A stretch of 64,000 nt of DNA from Pseudoalteromonas sp. 0303 (GCF_013349995.1 NZ_JABVXF010000001.1:310001-374000); one strand, 5' to 3'. Shown: positions 17,667 to 26,831, counted from the first letter of the stretch. Program-made: numbers and translations. The notes: generated from the letters alone by a model not told the origin.

Positions 17667-17785
17667 GCACTTCCTTAAGAACTGTTAGACATTAAATATC
17701 ATACTGAGCTAACCTAACTACTTACTTAACAGCCTAGCAATAAATAGTGCTAAGCGTCTAACTTTAAATAAAAATTGGAAAAACT

Positions 17786-18160
17786 GTGATTGTTTCAACG
17801 TTTGCCGCCATTTTGGCCATTTTATACATTCAACTTAGCTTTCGTGTAATTAAACTGCGTAAAGCAAAGCGCATTTCACTTGGTGATGGTGGCGATGCTA
17901 GCCTACAAGCGGCAATACGTGCTCACGCTAATTTCATTGAATATGTGCCATTTTCATTGATTATGCTATTTTTATTAGAGTACCAAGGTCTTCCAAGCCA
18001 TTATTGCTATATTTTAGGGGCAATGCTCTTGGCTGGCCGTTTTTGTCATAGTTATGCACTCGCTGATAATCTGATGAAATTACGTGTATTAGGGATGATG
18101 CTAACTTTCTTAACTATGTTTATCAGTGCCGTGATGTTATTAGTTACACAGGTATTCTAA
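17786..18160 (+). CDS. MAPEG-family small membrane protein
   Basis: The protein is 124 residues with four transmembrane helices and a GTG start preceded by GGAA. LGDGGDASLQAAIRAHANFI and EYVPFSL form the MAPEG signature (R-x-H-x-N-x-x-E), the glutathione- and lipid-binding region in eukaryotic relatives. Bacterial members of this short YecN-like type have no assigned reaction. It is the first gene of a tight operon: the solute-binding gene starts 1 bp after its stop. Confidence 0.85.
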   Translation: MIVSTFAAILAILYIQLSFRVIKLRKAKRISLGDGGDASLQAAIRAHANFIEYVPFSLIMLFLLEYQGLPSHYCYILGAMLLAGRFCHSYALADNLMKLRVLGMMLTFLTMFISAVMLLVTQVF

Positions 18161-18161
18161 T

Positions 18162-19064
18162 ATGCAGAAGGTTGTTTTTACTTTACTACTTTTGTTATTC
18201 TCGATTTCAGGCGTAGCTGAAGTAAAAACAATCAATGGCAAAAAAGAAATAACTATCCCTCCAGCAACACTCAATATTATTTATCCTAAAACCATGCCAA
18301 GCCTCATTGAGGATAATTATTACCCGTTTCTTTTACTTAAAACAGCATTAAAAAGAAGTGGTTATAGATATACACTTACCCCTGCGGCAGAAGTGTTAGG
18401 GCAAAATCGTGTTTTAAAAGAAATCGAAAAAGGTACCATTGATGTTTCTTGGACCATGACCAATAAAGAGCGAGAAGAGCGTTTATTACCAATACGCGTG
18501 CCGCTTTTCAAAGGCTTGTTTGGTTGGCGAGTTATGTTCATTAACGAGCAAAATCTAGCGCACTTAAGTCAGCTAAAAACCTTAGATGATTTAAAACACA
18601 TTTACTTTTTACAAGGTCAGGATTGGCCAGATACCAAAATATTGCGCGATAATGGCTTAGTAGTTTCTACCTCGTTAGATTTAGAGTTTTTGTTTGTCAT
18701 GCTTGAAAGGGGGCGTGGCGATTTATTTCCTCGATCTATCCTCGAAATCAAAGACGAATATGCAGTATTCAAAAACCAAATGCCGTTAGCAGTACTTCCT
18801 CAGTTAATGCTTAAATATAAAAGCCCAATTTATTTTTTCTTTAATAAGAACGAACCAGAAATAGCCAAAGCAGTTAATAAAGGCTTAAAAATCATGCGTA
18901 AGAGCGGTGAGTTTGATGAGCTTTTTTATAAGTACAACGGCGAAATTATTAAAAACGCCCACCTACACGACAAAATTGTTATAGAATTGCGCAATTATGA
19001 TTTACCAAGGTTAACCCCAGTCAACGACAAATCGCTGTGGTTATCATTTGATCAGGTGCCATGA
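18162..19064 (+). CDS. Periplasmic solute-binding (SBP family 3-like) protein
   Basis: The 300-residue protein has a signal peptide (residues 1-19, ending ISGVAE). Its fold pattern resembles amino-acid-type binding proteins: LNIIYPKTMPSLIEDNYYPF at the N-terminus, IEKGTIDVSWTMTNKERE, and a C-terminal ALKRSGEF-like tail (GLKIMRKSGEFDELFYKYNG). No transporter genes lie nearby, so it may be a stand-alone sensor-type member rather than part of an ABC importer. It sits between MAPEG and sulfotransferase-like genes and overlaps the latter by 4 bp (ATGA). Confidence 0.75.
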   Translation: MQKVVFTLLLLLFSISGVAEVKTINGKKEITIPPATLNIIYPKTMPSLIEDNYYPFLLLKTALKRSGYRYTLTPAAEVLGQNRVLKEIEKGTIDVSWTMTNKEREERLLPIRVPLFKGLFGWRVMFINEQNLAHLSQLKTLDDLKHIYFLQGQDWPDTKILRDNGLVVSTSLDLEFLFVMLERGRGDLFPRSILEIKDEYAVFKNQMPLAVLPQLMLKYKSPIYFFFNKNEPEIAKAVNKGLKIMRKSGEFDELFYKYNGEIIKNAHLHDKIVIELRNYDLPRLTPVNDKSLWLSFDQVP

Positions 19065-19693
19065 GCTCTAAAATATTTATAATCGGTTTACCACGAACCG
19101 GCACAACCAGTATCTGTAACAGCTTTTTACAACTCGGATATAAAACCGCCCACACAGCCTATACCCAACAAGCAATTACAACCGCAAACGTTATTGCCGA
19201 TACCCCGGTATTTAGCGAATACGCCTTACTTGATAAACATTTTGCAAATAGCCGTTTTATCAACCTTGAGCGCGATTTAACTAAGTGGCTGCCTTCGATT
19301 AGGCAGTTATTAACACGTATGCACGCTAATTTAATGCGCCCAGATGGTGGCTTTAATATCCATTTAAAGCGCTGTTATCTCGATGTTTTTGGTCAGTATA
19401 GCTTGGCAGAGTTAGAATCTGATGAATACTTAACAGCGTGTTATAACCGCCACCAACAGCAAGTAGCAAACTACTTCAAAGGCCGTGAACAGCAGTTATT
19501 AACACTGGATGTAGCAGACTCAAACAGCCCGCAATTACTTCAGCAGTTTTTAAACACTCAGCAGCCAATTAACTTTAAACAGCTTAATATAGGCGGTAAA
19601 GTCACAGCGTGGAATGATATAAAACATCCCGATAAAGTGTCATCAACCCGAAGTGGTAAAATTGATAAATCTCTTGGTTATAATCACACGTAA
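19061..19693 (+). CDS. Sulfotransferase-like P-loop protein
   Basis: This 210-residue protein begins MSSKIFIIGLPRTGTTS; residues 8-16 are the PAPS-binding P-loop of sulfotransferases. Residues 75-95 (SRFINLERDLTKWLPSI) fit the 3'-phosphate-binding strand and helix. The C-terminal part is short for the family. The acceptor is unknown. Translation is coupled to the upstream binding-protein gene through ATGA. Confidence 0.7.
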   Translation: MSSKIFIIGLPRTGTTSICNSFLQLGYKTAHTAYTQQAITTANVIADTPVFSEYALLDKHFANSRFINLERDLTKWLPSIRQLLTRMHANLMRPDGGFNIHLKRCYLDVFGQYSLAELESDEYLTACYNRHQQQVANYFKGREQQLLTLDVADSNSPQLLQQFLNTQQPINFKQLNIGGKVTAWNDIKHPDKVSSTRSGKIDKSLGYNHT

Positions 19694-19738
19694 AATACGT
19701 TAAAATCGCCGCCATTATAAGTTTAGTTGTTCCTTATC

Positions 19739-20311
19739 ATGTTTGAATTGAAATACCACACGCCATTTGAATGGACAGAAGGTGTCTTAGCTGACTTCGA
19801 TACCTTTTTACAAGATCATGCTGCAGCAGAGAAAAAAGCCTCTGGTATGGCTATGTCTATGCTTTCTCATTACCCAGACCGTCGTAAGCTTGTTAGAGCC
19901 ATGACAGACTTAGCACTGGAAGAAATGATCCACTTTAAGCAAGTTTTAAAGCTATTAATGGAACGTGATGTATCGCTTGGTAATGACCAAAAAGATCTTT
20001 ACATCAAACAAATTCGTGCGGTATTTAGAAATGGCCGTGATGAATTTTTAATGGACCGCTTATTAGTGGCAGGCGTTATTGAAGCACGCGGACACGAGCG
20101 TTTCTCGCTTGTCGCAGAAGCCTTACCAGCAGGTAAAGAAAAAGAGTTTTATGTCGCGATTGCAAAATCAGAAGAAAAACATAAAAACTTATTCGTCGAA
20201 CTTGCCTACGAATATTTCGATAAGCAAGAGGTTGATACACGCCTTGAAGAAATCCTTATCGCAGAAGCCGAAATCTGTAAAAATATTCCGTTTACAGCAG
20301 CGCTTCACTAG
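19739..20311 (+). CDS. miaE: tRNA-(ms2io6A)-hydroxylase
   Basis: MiaE is a diiron hydroxylase that converts ms2i6A at tRNA position 37 to ms2io6A. The protein is 190 residues from ATG 19739 (MFELKYHTPFEW); an upstream TTG at 19727 would add four residues but is less likely. The ferritin-like iron ligands are visible in EEMIHFKQVL, EARGHERF and EEKHKNLF. A strong hairpin follows the stop. Nothing is unusual about the sequence. Confidence 0.92.
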   Translation: MFELKYHTPFEWTEGVLADFDTFLQDHAAAEKKASGMAMSMLSHYPDRRKLVRAMTDLALEEMIHFKQVLKLLMERDVSLGNDQKDLYIKQIRAVFRNGRDEFLMDRLLVAGVIEARGHERFSLVAEALPAGKEKEFYVAIAKSEEKHKNLFVELAYEYFDKQEVDTRLEEILIAEAEICKNIPFTAALH

Positions 20312-20320
20312 TGTGATGCT

Positions 20321-20350
20321 TGTGTATTAGGCCTTTTAGCCTAATACACA
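20321..20350 (+). terminator. Terminator of miaE
   Basis: TGTGTATTAGGC-CTTTTA-GCCTAATACACA is a perfect 12-bp stem. The following T run is weak. Confidence 0.75.
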
Positions 20351-20506
20351 AATTAATGTTTTACCCCAAAGCAGTAAATTAGGGACTAAAAACAATAATT
20401 AAGTCTCCAGAAAATAGCTTTGCCAATCCTAATTGATTAAATAAACAGCATACATTCATCTTTCTCTCCTATAGTTAAATTAGTACCTAACTTTGAGGAA
20501 TAGAGC

Positions 20507-20878
20507 ATGAAATGGATGATGACTCTTACGACGCTGTCGTTAATAGGGATTGTAATTACCGGTAATTCAATTTACACCGAAGTTAAAATCTTTCGTTCCA
20601 ACGATAAGCCAACCGAAATAACCGCTAGTATGTATCGTTCTCTTATTTGGCATAGTGATATTTATAAAGACGATCAGTTTTTAAATACCGCGCAAAGCTA
20701 CTTCAGCGATGGCAAAATTGATACGCGTGAATACAGTAAACTTACGAGTTTAGCGAGCAAAATTGCCGGCCCTATCATCTACATTCAAGAAACCGATGAG
20801 CAACTGTGGCATGCAAGGTTAACCTACAAAAAATACCTTGAAGAGAAAACGGTCGAACGACTGGCAAGTTTACATTGA
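20507..20878 (+). CDS. Small exported or anchored protein of unknown function
   Basis: The gene encodes 123 residues with a hydrophobic N-terminus (residues 4-20) and SD GAGGAA upstream of the ATG. The rest is hydrophilic and mostly helical: YFSDGKIDTREYSKLTSLAS has an EF-hand-like feel (D-G-K-I-D) but not a full loop. No family was recognised. Its 3' end overlaps the convergent phosphatase-like gene by 9 bp. Confidence 0.65.
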   Translation: MKWMMTLTTLSLIGIVITGNSIYTEVKIFRSNDKPTEITASMYRSLIWHSDIYKDDQFLNTAQSYFSDGKIDTREYSKLTSLASKIAGPIIYIQETDEQLWHARLTYKKYLEEKTVERLASLH

Positions 20879-21577
20879 TGAAAACTGCTTGATCAGCGTG
20901 TTAAGCTCAACAATGGTGGGCTTACCGCTGAGATAATTGGTATCAAGATGATAACTATTGCCAAGCCAATAGGGCTTTTTGGTCGTGTTATGGCCATGCA
21001 CAGAAAAATCGATACTAGGGTTTATTACCGGCTTTTTCGCTTTGGTTAAGCTTCTATCCCAAAGCAATGCGCCAATCGCTTGTTGTATATCTTGTTTAGG
21101 ATTTTGCCAATCCCAATCAGCACAGGTGGTATGCGATAAACCAATTTTTAATGTGCCGTATTCAATATAGTAAGAAAGCGGGCATCTAAGTAGCTGCTTA
21201 CAGGCAAACGCGAGCTCTTCATCGGTTGCTTCTAGATGCCAGCGGCCGCCATTCTCAACCCATAAACGGTAGTAACCTTTATCCTTTGCAAGTAAAGACT
21301 CAAGCAACATATGCTCGTGGTTCCCAAGGCACATATGAACACCAAGCTCTTGAAAACGCGCAAGTAACGCAATGCTGTGCTCACCCCGGTCAATCACATC
21401 ACCCAGTGAAAACAAAATATCTTCACTTGGGTTAAAATTAACAGAGCAAAGCGCCTGTTCAAATTTAGTTAAATCTGCATCTAAATCGCCAATAACAAAT
21501 ACACGCTTACTTTGTTCAAGTTGCATCTTAACTTGAATGGGTTTTTGCGAGGCAAGAGGGCTTTTAACTAAATTCAA
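20870..21577 (-). CDS. Metallophosphoesterase of the PrpA/PrpB (PPP-like) type with an altered first motif
   Basis: The 235-residue protein has GDVIDRG (residues ~58-64), GNHEHML (~81-87), GLSHTT (~146) and VHGHNT (~195). These match PPP-family serine/threonine phosphatase motifs II to V. Motif I, normally GDxHG, reads GDLDADL here, so the His metal ligand is replaced by Asp. The fold call is firm. Whether the enzyme still dephosphorylates proteins (or Ap4A) is uncertain; Asp can coordinate metal, so activity is not excluded. It is monocistronic and divergent from the ABC-F leader. Confidence 0.78.
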   Translation of the reverse strand: MNLVKSPLASQKPIQVKMQLEQSKRVFVIGDLDADLTKFEQALCSVNFNPSEDILFSLGDVIDRGEHSIALLARFQELGVHMCLGNHEHMLLESLLAKDKGYYRLWVENGGRWHLEATDEELAFACKQLLRCPLSYYIEYGTLKIGLSHTTCADWDWQNPKQDIQQAIGALLWDRSLTKAKKPVINPSIDFSVHGHNTTKKPYWLGNSYHLDTNYLSGKPTIVELNTLIKQFSSM

Positions 21578-21667
21578 AATACATTCCTTTAACCAGTGTG
21601 TAGCTAAAGACTATCATAACTCTTTGCTATTTGAGGACAGGGTGGTTATTATCTAGCCTCACTTTTT

Positions 21668-21818
21668 AGGAGTTAACGCCAACATGAACAACTAAACCTG
21701 TTATCCAATTTCATTTTTATCTTTTTGGACCAACAGGGTTAGTAGGCGTTGCTCACTATCACTTTTAATATGTTACTTCTCGTGTGATCACACGCTTATG
21801 CCCCTGTAATACAGGAGG
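21668..21818 (+). promoter_or_regulatory. Attenuator-like leader of the ABC-F gene
   Basis: Four complementary segments lie in order: CCTGTT (21697-21702), AACAGGG (21732-21738), CCCCTGT (21801-21807) and ACAGG (21811-21815). Segment 4 overlaps the SD GGAGG (21814-21818). Segments 1:2 and 3:4 pair perfectly, and so do 2:3, so the structures exclude each other. An outer pair AACGCC / GGCGTT (21675-21680, 21745-21750) encloses 1:2. A tiny ORF ATG-AAC-AAC-TAA (21684-21695), preceded by AGGAG at a long 11-base spacing, sits just before segment 1. A 14-bp palindrome CGTGTGATCACACG lies at 21781. Ribosome-mediated attenuation is inferred, as known for several ABC-F and erm genes. Confidence 0.5.
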
Positions 21819-21822
21819 CACT

Positions 21823-23400
21823 ATGCCACAACTTCAAGCTTTTAATTTATGTTACCAGCATGGCAATGGCGATGTTGTATTTAACGACCTTTCATTTTCA
21901 CTCACGGCAAAAGTCAACGCGTTAGTGGGCAGGAACGGCTGCGGTAAATCTATATTAGCGTCAATACTTGCTAAGCAAAAAGAGCCTAGCTCTGGTACGG
22001 TTGTTTGTCATTCATCCCTTGGCTTTTATGAGCAAATAAACGATGTAAATCAGGCTGATAACCAAACTATTGCTGAGGCTATTGGGCTAGAGCCAGTGTT
22101 TAAAGCCCTTGATTCTATAAACCAAGGGCAAGTTACAGAGCAGAACTTAACTTTGCTTGAAGGTAATTGGGACTTAGTTGAGCGCTTTAATGCAGAACTT
22201 GTAAGGCTTGGCGTAAACAACAAAACCCCAAACTCAATAAGCAAATATTTAAGCGGAGGCCAGCTCAGCCAATTAAAGCTTTGGGCACTATTTACCTGCA
22301 TAAAGCCCGATATTTTAATATTGGATGAGCCATCAAACCATCTAGATGCAAAAGGCAAAAGCTGGCTTATAAAGCAAATACACAACTTTAAAGGCCAATT
22401 ATTAATAATAAGTCACGATCAAGAATTATTAGAACAAGCCAATGAAGTTTGGGAGTTAACAACCCTTGGGTTAACACAATATGGTATGCGTTTTTCTGAG
22501 TACCAAACCCTAAAACAGCAGCAAGTTGCTGCCCTTGAAAACAAGTTAAACCACGTTGTTAAACAGCAAAGTAAGTTCAAGGCAGCAGAGCAACTACAAA
22601 AGCAAAAAGCACAACAACGTGCAGGTCAAGGCGCAGCCCTCAGAAAATCAGGCAGCCAGCCTAAAGTGTTGATGGATGCTAAAAAAGATAAAGCCAGCGC
22701 TAATTTATCATCTCAAAGTAAAAATGCTGCTAAGCGAGAGGGTATGCTCACTCGTAATAAACAAGAGCTTTCTAGCCAGCTTGAACATGCTAAAGCGCAG
22801 CAGTTTTATTTAGCGCAATCAGATGAAGCTAAGCACCAAAAAATACTTAGCCTGGAGGAGGTTGTAATAGCTCACGGAACACAAAAAAAGTTTAGTTTTC
22901 AGGTATTCAGTGATGATAAAATTCATTTAGTTGGCGCAAATGGTACTGGTAAATCAACCTTACTCAAAACCCTGAACTACGACATACCAGTAAAAGCAGG
23001 GCAGTTACATTGCAATCAAGCACTCTATTATTTAGACCAACATTTTACATTAATACACAACGAGCTAACCCTGCTTGAAAACGTCATGACTTACTGTAAA
23101 AACCTAGATGAAAGCATCGCACGTACTCTACTTGCCAGTATTGGCTTTAGAAAAGACGCTGTTTTTAAATATGCCGCACTTTTAAGTGGCGGTGAAAAAA
23201 TGAAGCTCGCTATGTGTATCGTCAGTAATATTGAAAGCACCGCATTTTTGTTACTCGATGAGCCCGATAATCATCTCGACCTTGAATCAAAACAGCTCTT
23301 AGCTCAGTCATTACTGGGCTTTAAAGGCGGATTTATACTCGTAAGCCATGATAAATACTTTGTAGAAAGTATCAGCTGCAATAAGCAAATTGTATTATAA
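21823..23400 (+). CDS. ABC-F subfamily ATPase (ribosome-associated)
   Basis: The 525-residue protein starts at ATG 21823, four bases after GGAGG; the longer frame from 21784 has no SD. It has two ABC domains and no membrane segments. Domain 1 has GRNGCGKS, LSGGQLSQ and LDEPSNHLD. Domain 2 has GANGTGKS, LSGGEKMK and LDEPDNHLD. A charged Lys/Gln-rich linker lies between them (about residues 235-350). ABC-F proteins act on the ribosome E site in translation or antibiotic protection. Which subtype this is (Uup, YheS or resistance type) cannot be fixed here. The structured leader favours an inducible, drug-responsive role, which is inference. Confidence 0.88.
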   Translation: MPQLQAFNLCYQHGNGDVVFNDLSFSLTAKVNALVGRNGCGKSILASILAKQKEPSSGTVVCHSSLGFYEQINDVNQADNQTIAEAIGLEPVFKALDSINQGQVTEQNLTLLEGNWDLVERFNAELVRLGVNNKTPNSISKYLSGGQLSQLKLWALFTCIKPDILILDEPSNHLDAKGKSWLIKQIHNFKGQLLIISHDQELLEQANEVWELTTLGLTQYGMRFSEYQTLKQQQVAALENKLNHVVKQQSKFKAAEQLQKQKAQQRAGQGAALRKSGSQPKVLMDAKKDKASANLSSQSKNAAKREGMLTRNKQELSSQLEHAKAQQFYLAQSDEAKHQKILSLEEVVIAHGTQKKFSFQVFSDDKIHLVGANGTGKSTLLKTLNYDIPVKAGQLHCNQALYYLDQHFTLIHNELTLLENVMTYCKNLDESIARTLLASIGFRKDAVFKYAALLSGGEKMKLAMCIVSNIESTAFLLLDEPDNHLDLESKQLLAQSLLGFKGGFILVSHDKYFVESISCNKQIVL

Positions 23401-23459
23401 AATAGCCATTTATAAATAAGCGTGCTAGGGTGTTTGTAGGTACATTACAAGGAATGACT

Positions 23460-23840
23460 ATGAATTTTACAGCCGCTTACCGCATTTTTACTGCTTTATT
23501 TATGCTGATAGTAACCATAGGCTTAGGCATGGCGCTCAATGATTTTACCTCGTTAGTCTACGTGTTCGTGCCGTTATTACTGATGCTGGGTACGTCATTT
23601 ATGCCGTTTTTTAAACAGCGAAAATTGCGTTTAATACTGTTTGCAGCCCCAGTCGTTATCCTTTACTGCTTTGGCTTTTACCCTTGGCTTACAAATTACC
23701 AAGAAGTCGCTGTTTCTTCATCTACCTCAACCCTCGATTTTATCATCATCCCAGTTTGGGCTACCTTATACGGGGCTGGTTTTGTGGTATTGTATGAAAT
23801 AGCGCTGGGTGTTGCTAGGGCGTTTGATTGGGGGAAGTGA
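23460..23840 (+). CDS. Small four-helix membrane protein, unknown function
   Basis: The protein is 126 residues from ATG 23460, six bases after AAGGA; ATG 23454 and GTG 23430 are too close to or upstream of that SD. Hydrophobic segments lie near residues 8-28, 30-48, 58-75 and 92-118. No family was recognised. It follows the ABC-F gene by 60 bp on the same strand and could be co-transcribed. Confidence 0.65.
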   Translation: MNFTAAYRIFTALFMLIVTIGLGMALNDFTSLVYVFVPLLLMLGTSFMPFFKQRKLRLILFAAPVVILYCFGFYPWLTNYQEVAVSSSTSTLDFIIIPVWATLYGAGFVVLYEIALGVARAFDWGK

Positions 23841-24031
23841 ATTCAACACATCAACCAACGTAAGGTGTTGCGTTTAGATGTAACGGGTTTAATGGAAGAG
23901 TGTAGGGAGGCATTACTAGCATGCAAAAGCAGGAGATAAATTTATATGATATCTTTGTTAATTAAATTCTGGACCTGTTGATTGTGATTACAAAAGAACA
24001 AAAAGTCATATACGACATGTATCGAACTGTT

Positions 24032-26404
24032 TTAAATAAGCTTTTTATTTTTTCCTTGGGCTGTTTCTAAAACAGTGTAACCAACAGCTTTGTAACCGTT
24101 AGATCGCTTTTTCCACATTCGTTGAAGCATTGGTAAATCATCTACAAAATCATATACAGTTACTTCTAATTTTCCTGGATGATGTCTTTGGATACGGCCA
24201 GCATATTGCGCAACCGTTCCCTTCCATGAAACAGGTAAGGCGAGAAAAAGAGAGTCTAAATATGGTAAATCAAAACCTTCGCCAACATATTTCCCTGTAG
24301 CGATGACGACGGTCTTGTTCGGTAAACCTGCTTGCATATCAGCAATTCGCTGCTTACGAATTTTTGCAGTTACACCGCCGTGTAGCTCAATGGCTGAGAT
24401 ACCTTTTGCTTTCAATAATTTCGATAGAATACTGATATGTTCTTTGCGCTCACTAAGTACTAAACACTTTCTATCCAGTTGAACCGCTTCAGATATTTTG
24501 TTCGCAATAAGAAGACTACGTTCTTCATGATCTTGCAAGTACTGATAGACATGTGTGATCTTGATTGCCTCAGAACCATCTAACCAGGTTTTAGGAAAAG
24601 ACGTACCCGTATCACATCGATATGCCATTTGTGAAAATTTCACACTATCTGGTTTTGATTCAAATAGCACATCTCCTAATTGAAAGTACATAAGCTTCTC
24701 TAAGCCATCTTGGCGCTTAGGCGTTGCTGTGAATCCAAGGATATATTTTGGTAATACGTTCTTTAGTAATGTCTCGTAGTTTGATGCAGGAATATGATGG
24801 CACTCATCAACAATGATTTGGCCGTATTGATAAACTTTCTCATTAATATCGACGCCATTCCGACCGATAAGGCTTTGATAAGTAGCGACATCCAATAACC
24901 CAGTGAGTTTATCTTTACCACCGAGTAAAGAGCCCATCTGAAATTCATTTAGGAAAATTTTACACCGTTCTATCCATTGTTCTGCAAGCGCTTTGTTATG
25001 AACCAAGACTAATGTGTTAACTTCACGCTTGGCAGCTAATGCCAAAGCAACAACAGTTTTTCCAAACCCGGTATTTGCAATAACCAACCCTGTTTCATTT
25101 GCCATTAACGCTTTTAATGCTTTAGTTTGCTGAGAACGGAGCACACCCGTAAATTTGACCTCTGACAAAGATTGACCGTTCTGCCGTTTATCCTGATAAG
25201 AAACAGAGCACTCTTGTTTATCCAGTAAGTTTTCAACCTGAGATTGCAATCCACGAGGTAGTTGTAAATAGCCCGATTCAATATGCGCTGCACACAAATA
25301 TCGCGGGACACCAATGGTTGAAAAGCGCATTGCTTGGCGTTTAAAAAATTCAGGATTACCAAATACGGCTAGCTTTTTGAGACTTGCGATCAGTTGGCTG
25401 GGAAGTGGATCGGTAGCGATGTATAGCTTGTCAGCCAGTATTATTTCTATTGAGTCAGGGCAATTTTGTATTTTCGTTGAAATAGAAGGCGATTGTTTTT
25501 CCCAGGGTTTACTGCCTAGCTCTTGTGGTTCAATGGTTATGTATTCTTTTAGTCGTTCAAGCAATTTGAGTATGACATCCGCAGTAATTTTGGTTGTACT
25601 TGCTAAAGCTTGCCATTGATCACCAATTACTTCGCCATTGTTGTCGATAAATGAGGCATTACCTAACATGCGTGGTTGCTTTTGCAAAGGAAGTGCGATG
25701 AGGTTACCTAAGCCACCTTCAGGTAATTCATCTTGGTTGGGAAACATTCGATCAAAACAATCAAAATTAAGAGTCGGATAATTATCCATGGTCAGATTAA
25801 GCAGGGCTGTACCTAACTGTCGAGCAGTTTTAGCATTTGTTGCTGTATCGAAGAACAGCCAAAGATGTCCACCGTGACCACTTCGAGACTTTTCAACCAA
25901 ATTCGGAATGTGTAACGAATCACATACTTGACGTAAGGCGGTTATCGCTTCAAACCAATCAGCTTTATCGAAATCAAAAGCTAGAAAATAGCATTGATTT
26001 TGCTCAGTTAAAGGATAGATACCAATTGTTCGTTGTCCACGTAGATGCGCGTTTATGGCATTTTCATCTAATGGATGAAAAGCTTGATGATGACATTCAG
26101 TACAGGCAATTTTAGGTTTGTTGCAGACTCCAGCTTTCCATTCGTTGGCACATGATGGAGAGTAGCCCGATTTACCTTGTTTTGATTCCCAACGAAACGG
26201 ATAGATATTATTCCGACCTCGAAAGTAGTTTTGAAATAAGGCAAGCTTAGCTCTCGGATCAGCGTATTGGTTAAAGTAGTGGGCCTGTTCAGCTGTCAAT
26301 TGCTGGCTCAGTAGACGGCTTTCCTCAAGCAACGCCGCTTTACGAGTTTCAATCTCTTCCAGTTCAGCTTTAATATTTGCAAGGCGCTGCTCTGGGGGGC
26401 TCAT
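24032..26404 (-). CDS. Primase-polymerase/SF2 helicase fusion of the TOTE conflict-system type
   Basis: The 790-residue protein begins with a coiled coil (about 1-40). A Cys cluster (CANEWKAGVCNKPKIACTEC, ~84-104) follows. Then comes an archaeo-eukaryotic-primase domain with LAFDFDKADW (catalytic DxD near 144-146) and SRSGHGGHLW (~173-182). The second half is an SF2 helicase: Walker A ANTGFGKT (443-450), DECHH (533-537), GFTATPKRQDG and motif VI QYAGRIQR. The same architecture is described for AEP-TOTE proteins in predicted conflict systems. It lies 73 bp downstream of mazF on the same strand with no terminator seen, so mazE, mazF and this gene may form one operon. The AEP and helicase assignments are strong; the defence role is inferred from family and context. 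Confidence 0.85.
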   Translation of the reverse strand: MSPPEQRLANIKAELEEIETRKAALLEESRLLSQQLTAEQAHYFNQYADPRAKLALFQNYFRGRNNIYPFRWESKQGKSGYSPSCANEWKAGVCNKPKIACTECHHQAFHPLDENAINAHLRGQRTIGIYPLTEQNQCYFLAFDFDKADWFEAITALRQVCDSLHIPNLVEKSRSGHGGHLWLFFDTATNAKTARQLGTALLNLTMDNYPTLNFDCFDRMFPNQDELPEGGLGNLIALPLQKQPRMLGNASFIDNNGEVIGDQWQALASTTKITADVILKLLERLKEYITIEPQELGSKPWEKQSPSISTKIQNCPDSIEIILADKLYIATDPLPSQLIASLKKLAVFGNPEFFKRQAMRFSTIGVPRYLCAAHIESGYLQLPRGLQSQVENLLDKQECSVSYQDKRQNGQSLSEVKFTGVLRSQQTKALKALMANETGLVIANTGFGKTVVALALAAKREVNTLVLVHNKALAEQWIERCKIFLNEFQMGSLLGGKDKLTGLLDVATYQSLIGRNGVDINEKVYQYGQIIVDECHHIPASNYETLLKNVLPKYILGFTATPKRQDGLEKLMYFQLGDVLFESKPDSVKFSQMAYRCDTGTSFPKTWLDGSEAIKITHVYQYLQDHEERSLLIANKISEAVQLDRKCLVLSERKEHISILSKLLKAKGISAIELHGGVTAKIRKQRIADMQAGLPNKTVVIATGKYVGEGFDLPYLDSLFLALPVSWKGTVAQYAGRIQRHHPGKLEVTVYDFVDDLPMLQRMWKKRSNGYKAVGYTVLETAQGKNKKLI

Positions 26405-26477
26405 GACATTGACCTTTTTATATTCTTCACTAAATTAGGCCGCTAGCTCGGTAATTATAAGCCATGATTTCCCTTCG

Positions 26478-26831
26478 TTATTCATCAAATAACGATTCAG
26501 CCCCAATCAACGGGATAAGCCGTAGCAAAACATCTTCCATTACACCATTTTCAGCAGTGGTAATTTTCTTAGCACTGCGGTCTTTCCATGAAAGAGTTTG
26601 GATCAAACTTGAAGCTACAACACTTGGTTTATCAAGGTTATTTACTGGCACTTCGGTAGCTTGACCTCGAATGCTGGTACTAATAGGGCAGCAAATTAAC
26701 AACCCCGTTTGTTGATTGTATTCTTTACTTGAAAGGACTAATGCAGGGCGATACTTCCCGATCTCCTTACCTTTCACTGGCTCAAAATCTAGCCAAATAA
26801 TTTCATTGCGTCTAGGTATATACTGAGCCAT
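26478..26831 (-). CDS. mazF: MazF/PemK-type endoribonuclease toxin
   Basis: The 117-residue protein reads MAQYIPRRNEIIWLDFEPVK, then GKYRPALVLSSKEYN and LICCPIST, then VVASSLIQTLSWKDR. These are the MazF beta-barrel blocks, including the catalytic Arg in the RPALV strand and the Q-T-L-S-W-K-D-R block. MazF toxins cut mRNA at short sequences when the labile antitoxin is lost. The ATG overlaps the mazE stop as TAATG. Length and motifs are intact. Confidence 0.9.
   Translation of the reverse strand: MAQYIPRRNEIIWLDFEPVKGKEIGKYRPALVLSSKEYNQQTGLLICCPISTSIRGQATEVPVNNLDKPSVVASSLIQTLSWKDRSAKKITTAENGVMEDVLLRLIPLIGAESLFDE

Noticed and set aside
21781..21794. CRP site at the CGTGTGATCACACG palindrome
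   Set aside because: CRP half-sites TGTGA/TCACA need a 6-bp spacer; here they abut. It was kept only as a palindrome in the leader.
21784..21822. ABC-F start at 21784
   Set aside because: The start at 21823 has a perfect GGAGG and aligns with the family N-terminus; the extra 13 residues look like untranslated leader.
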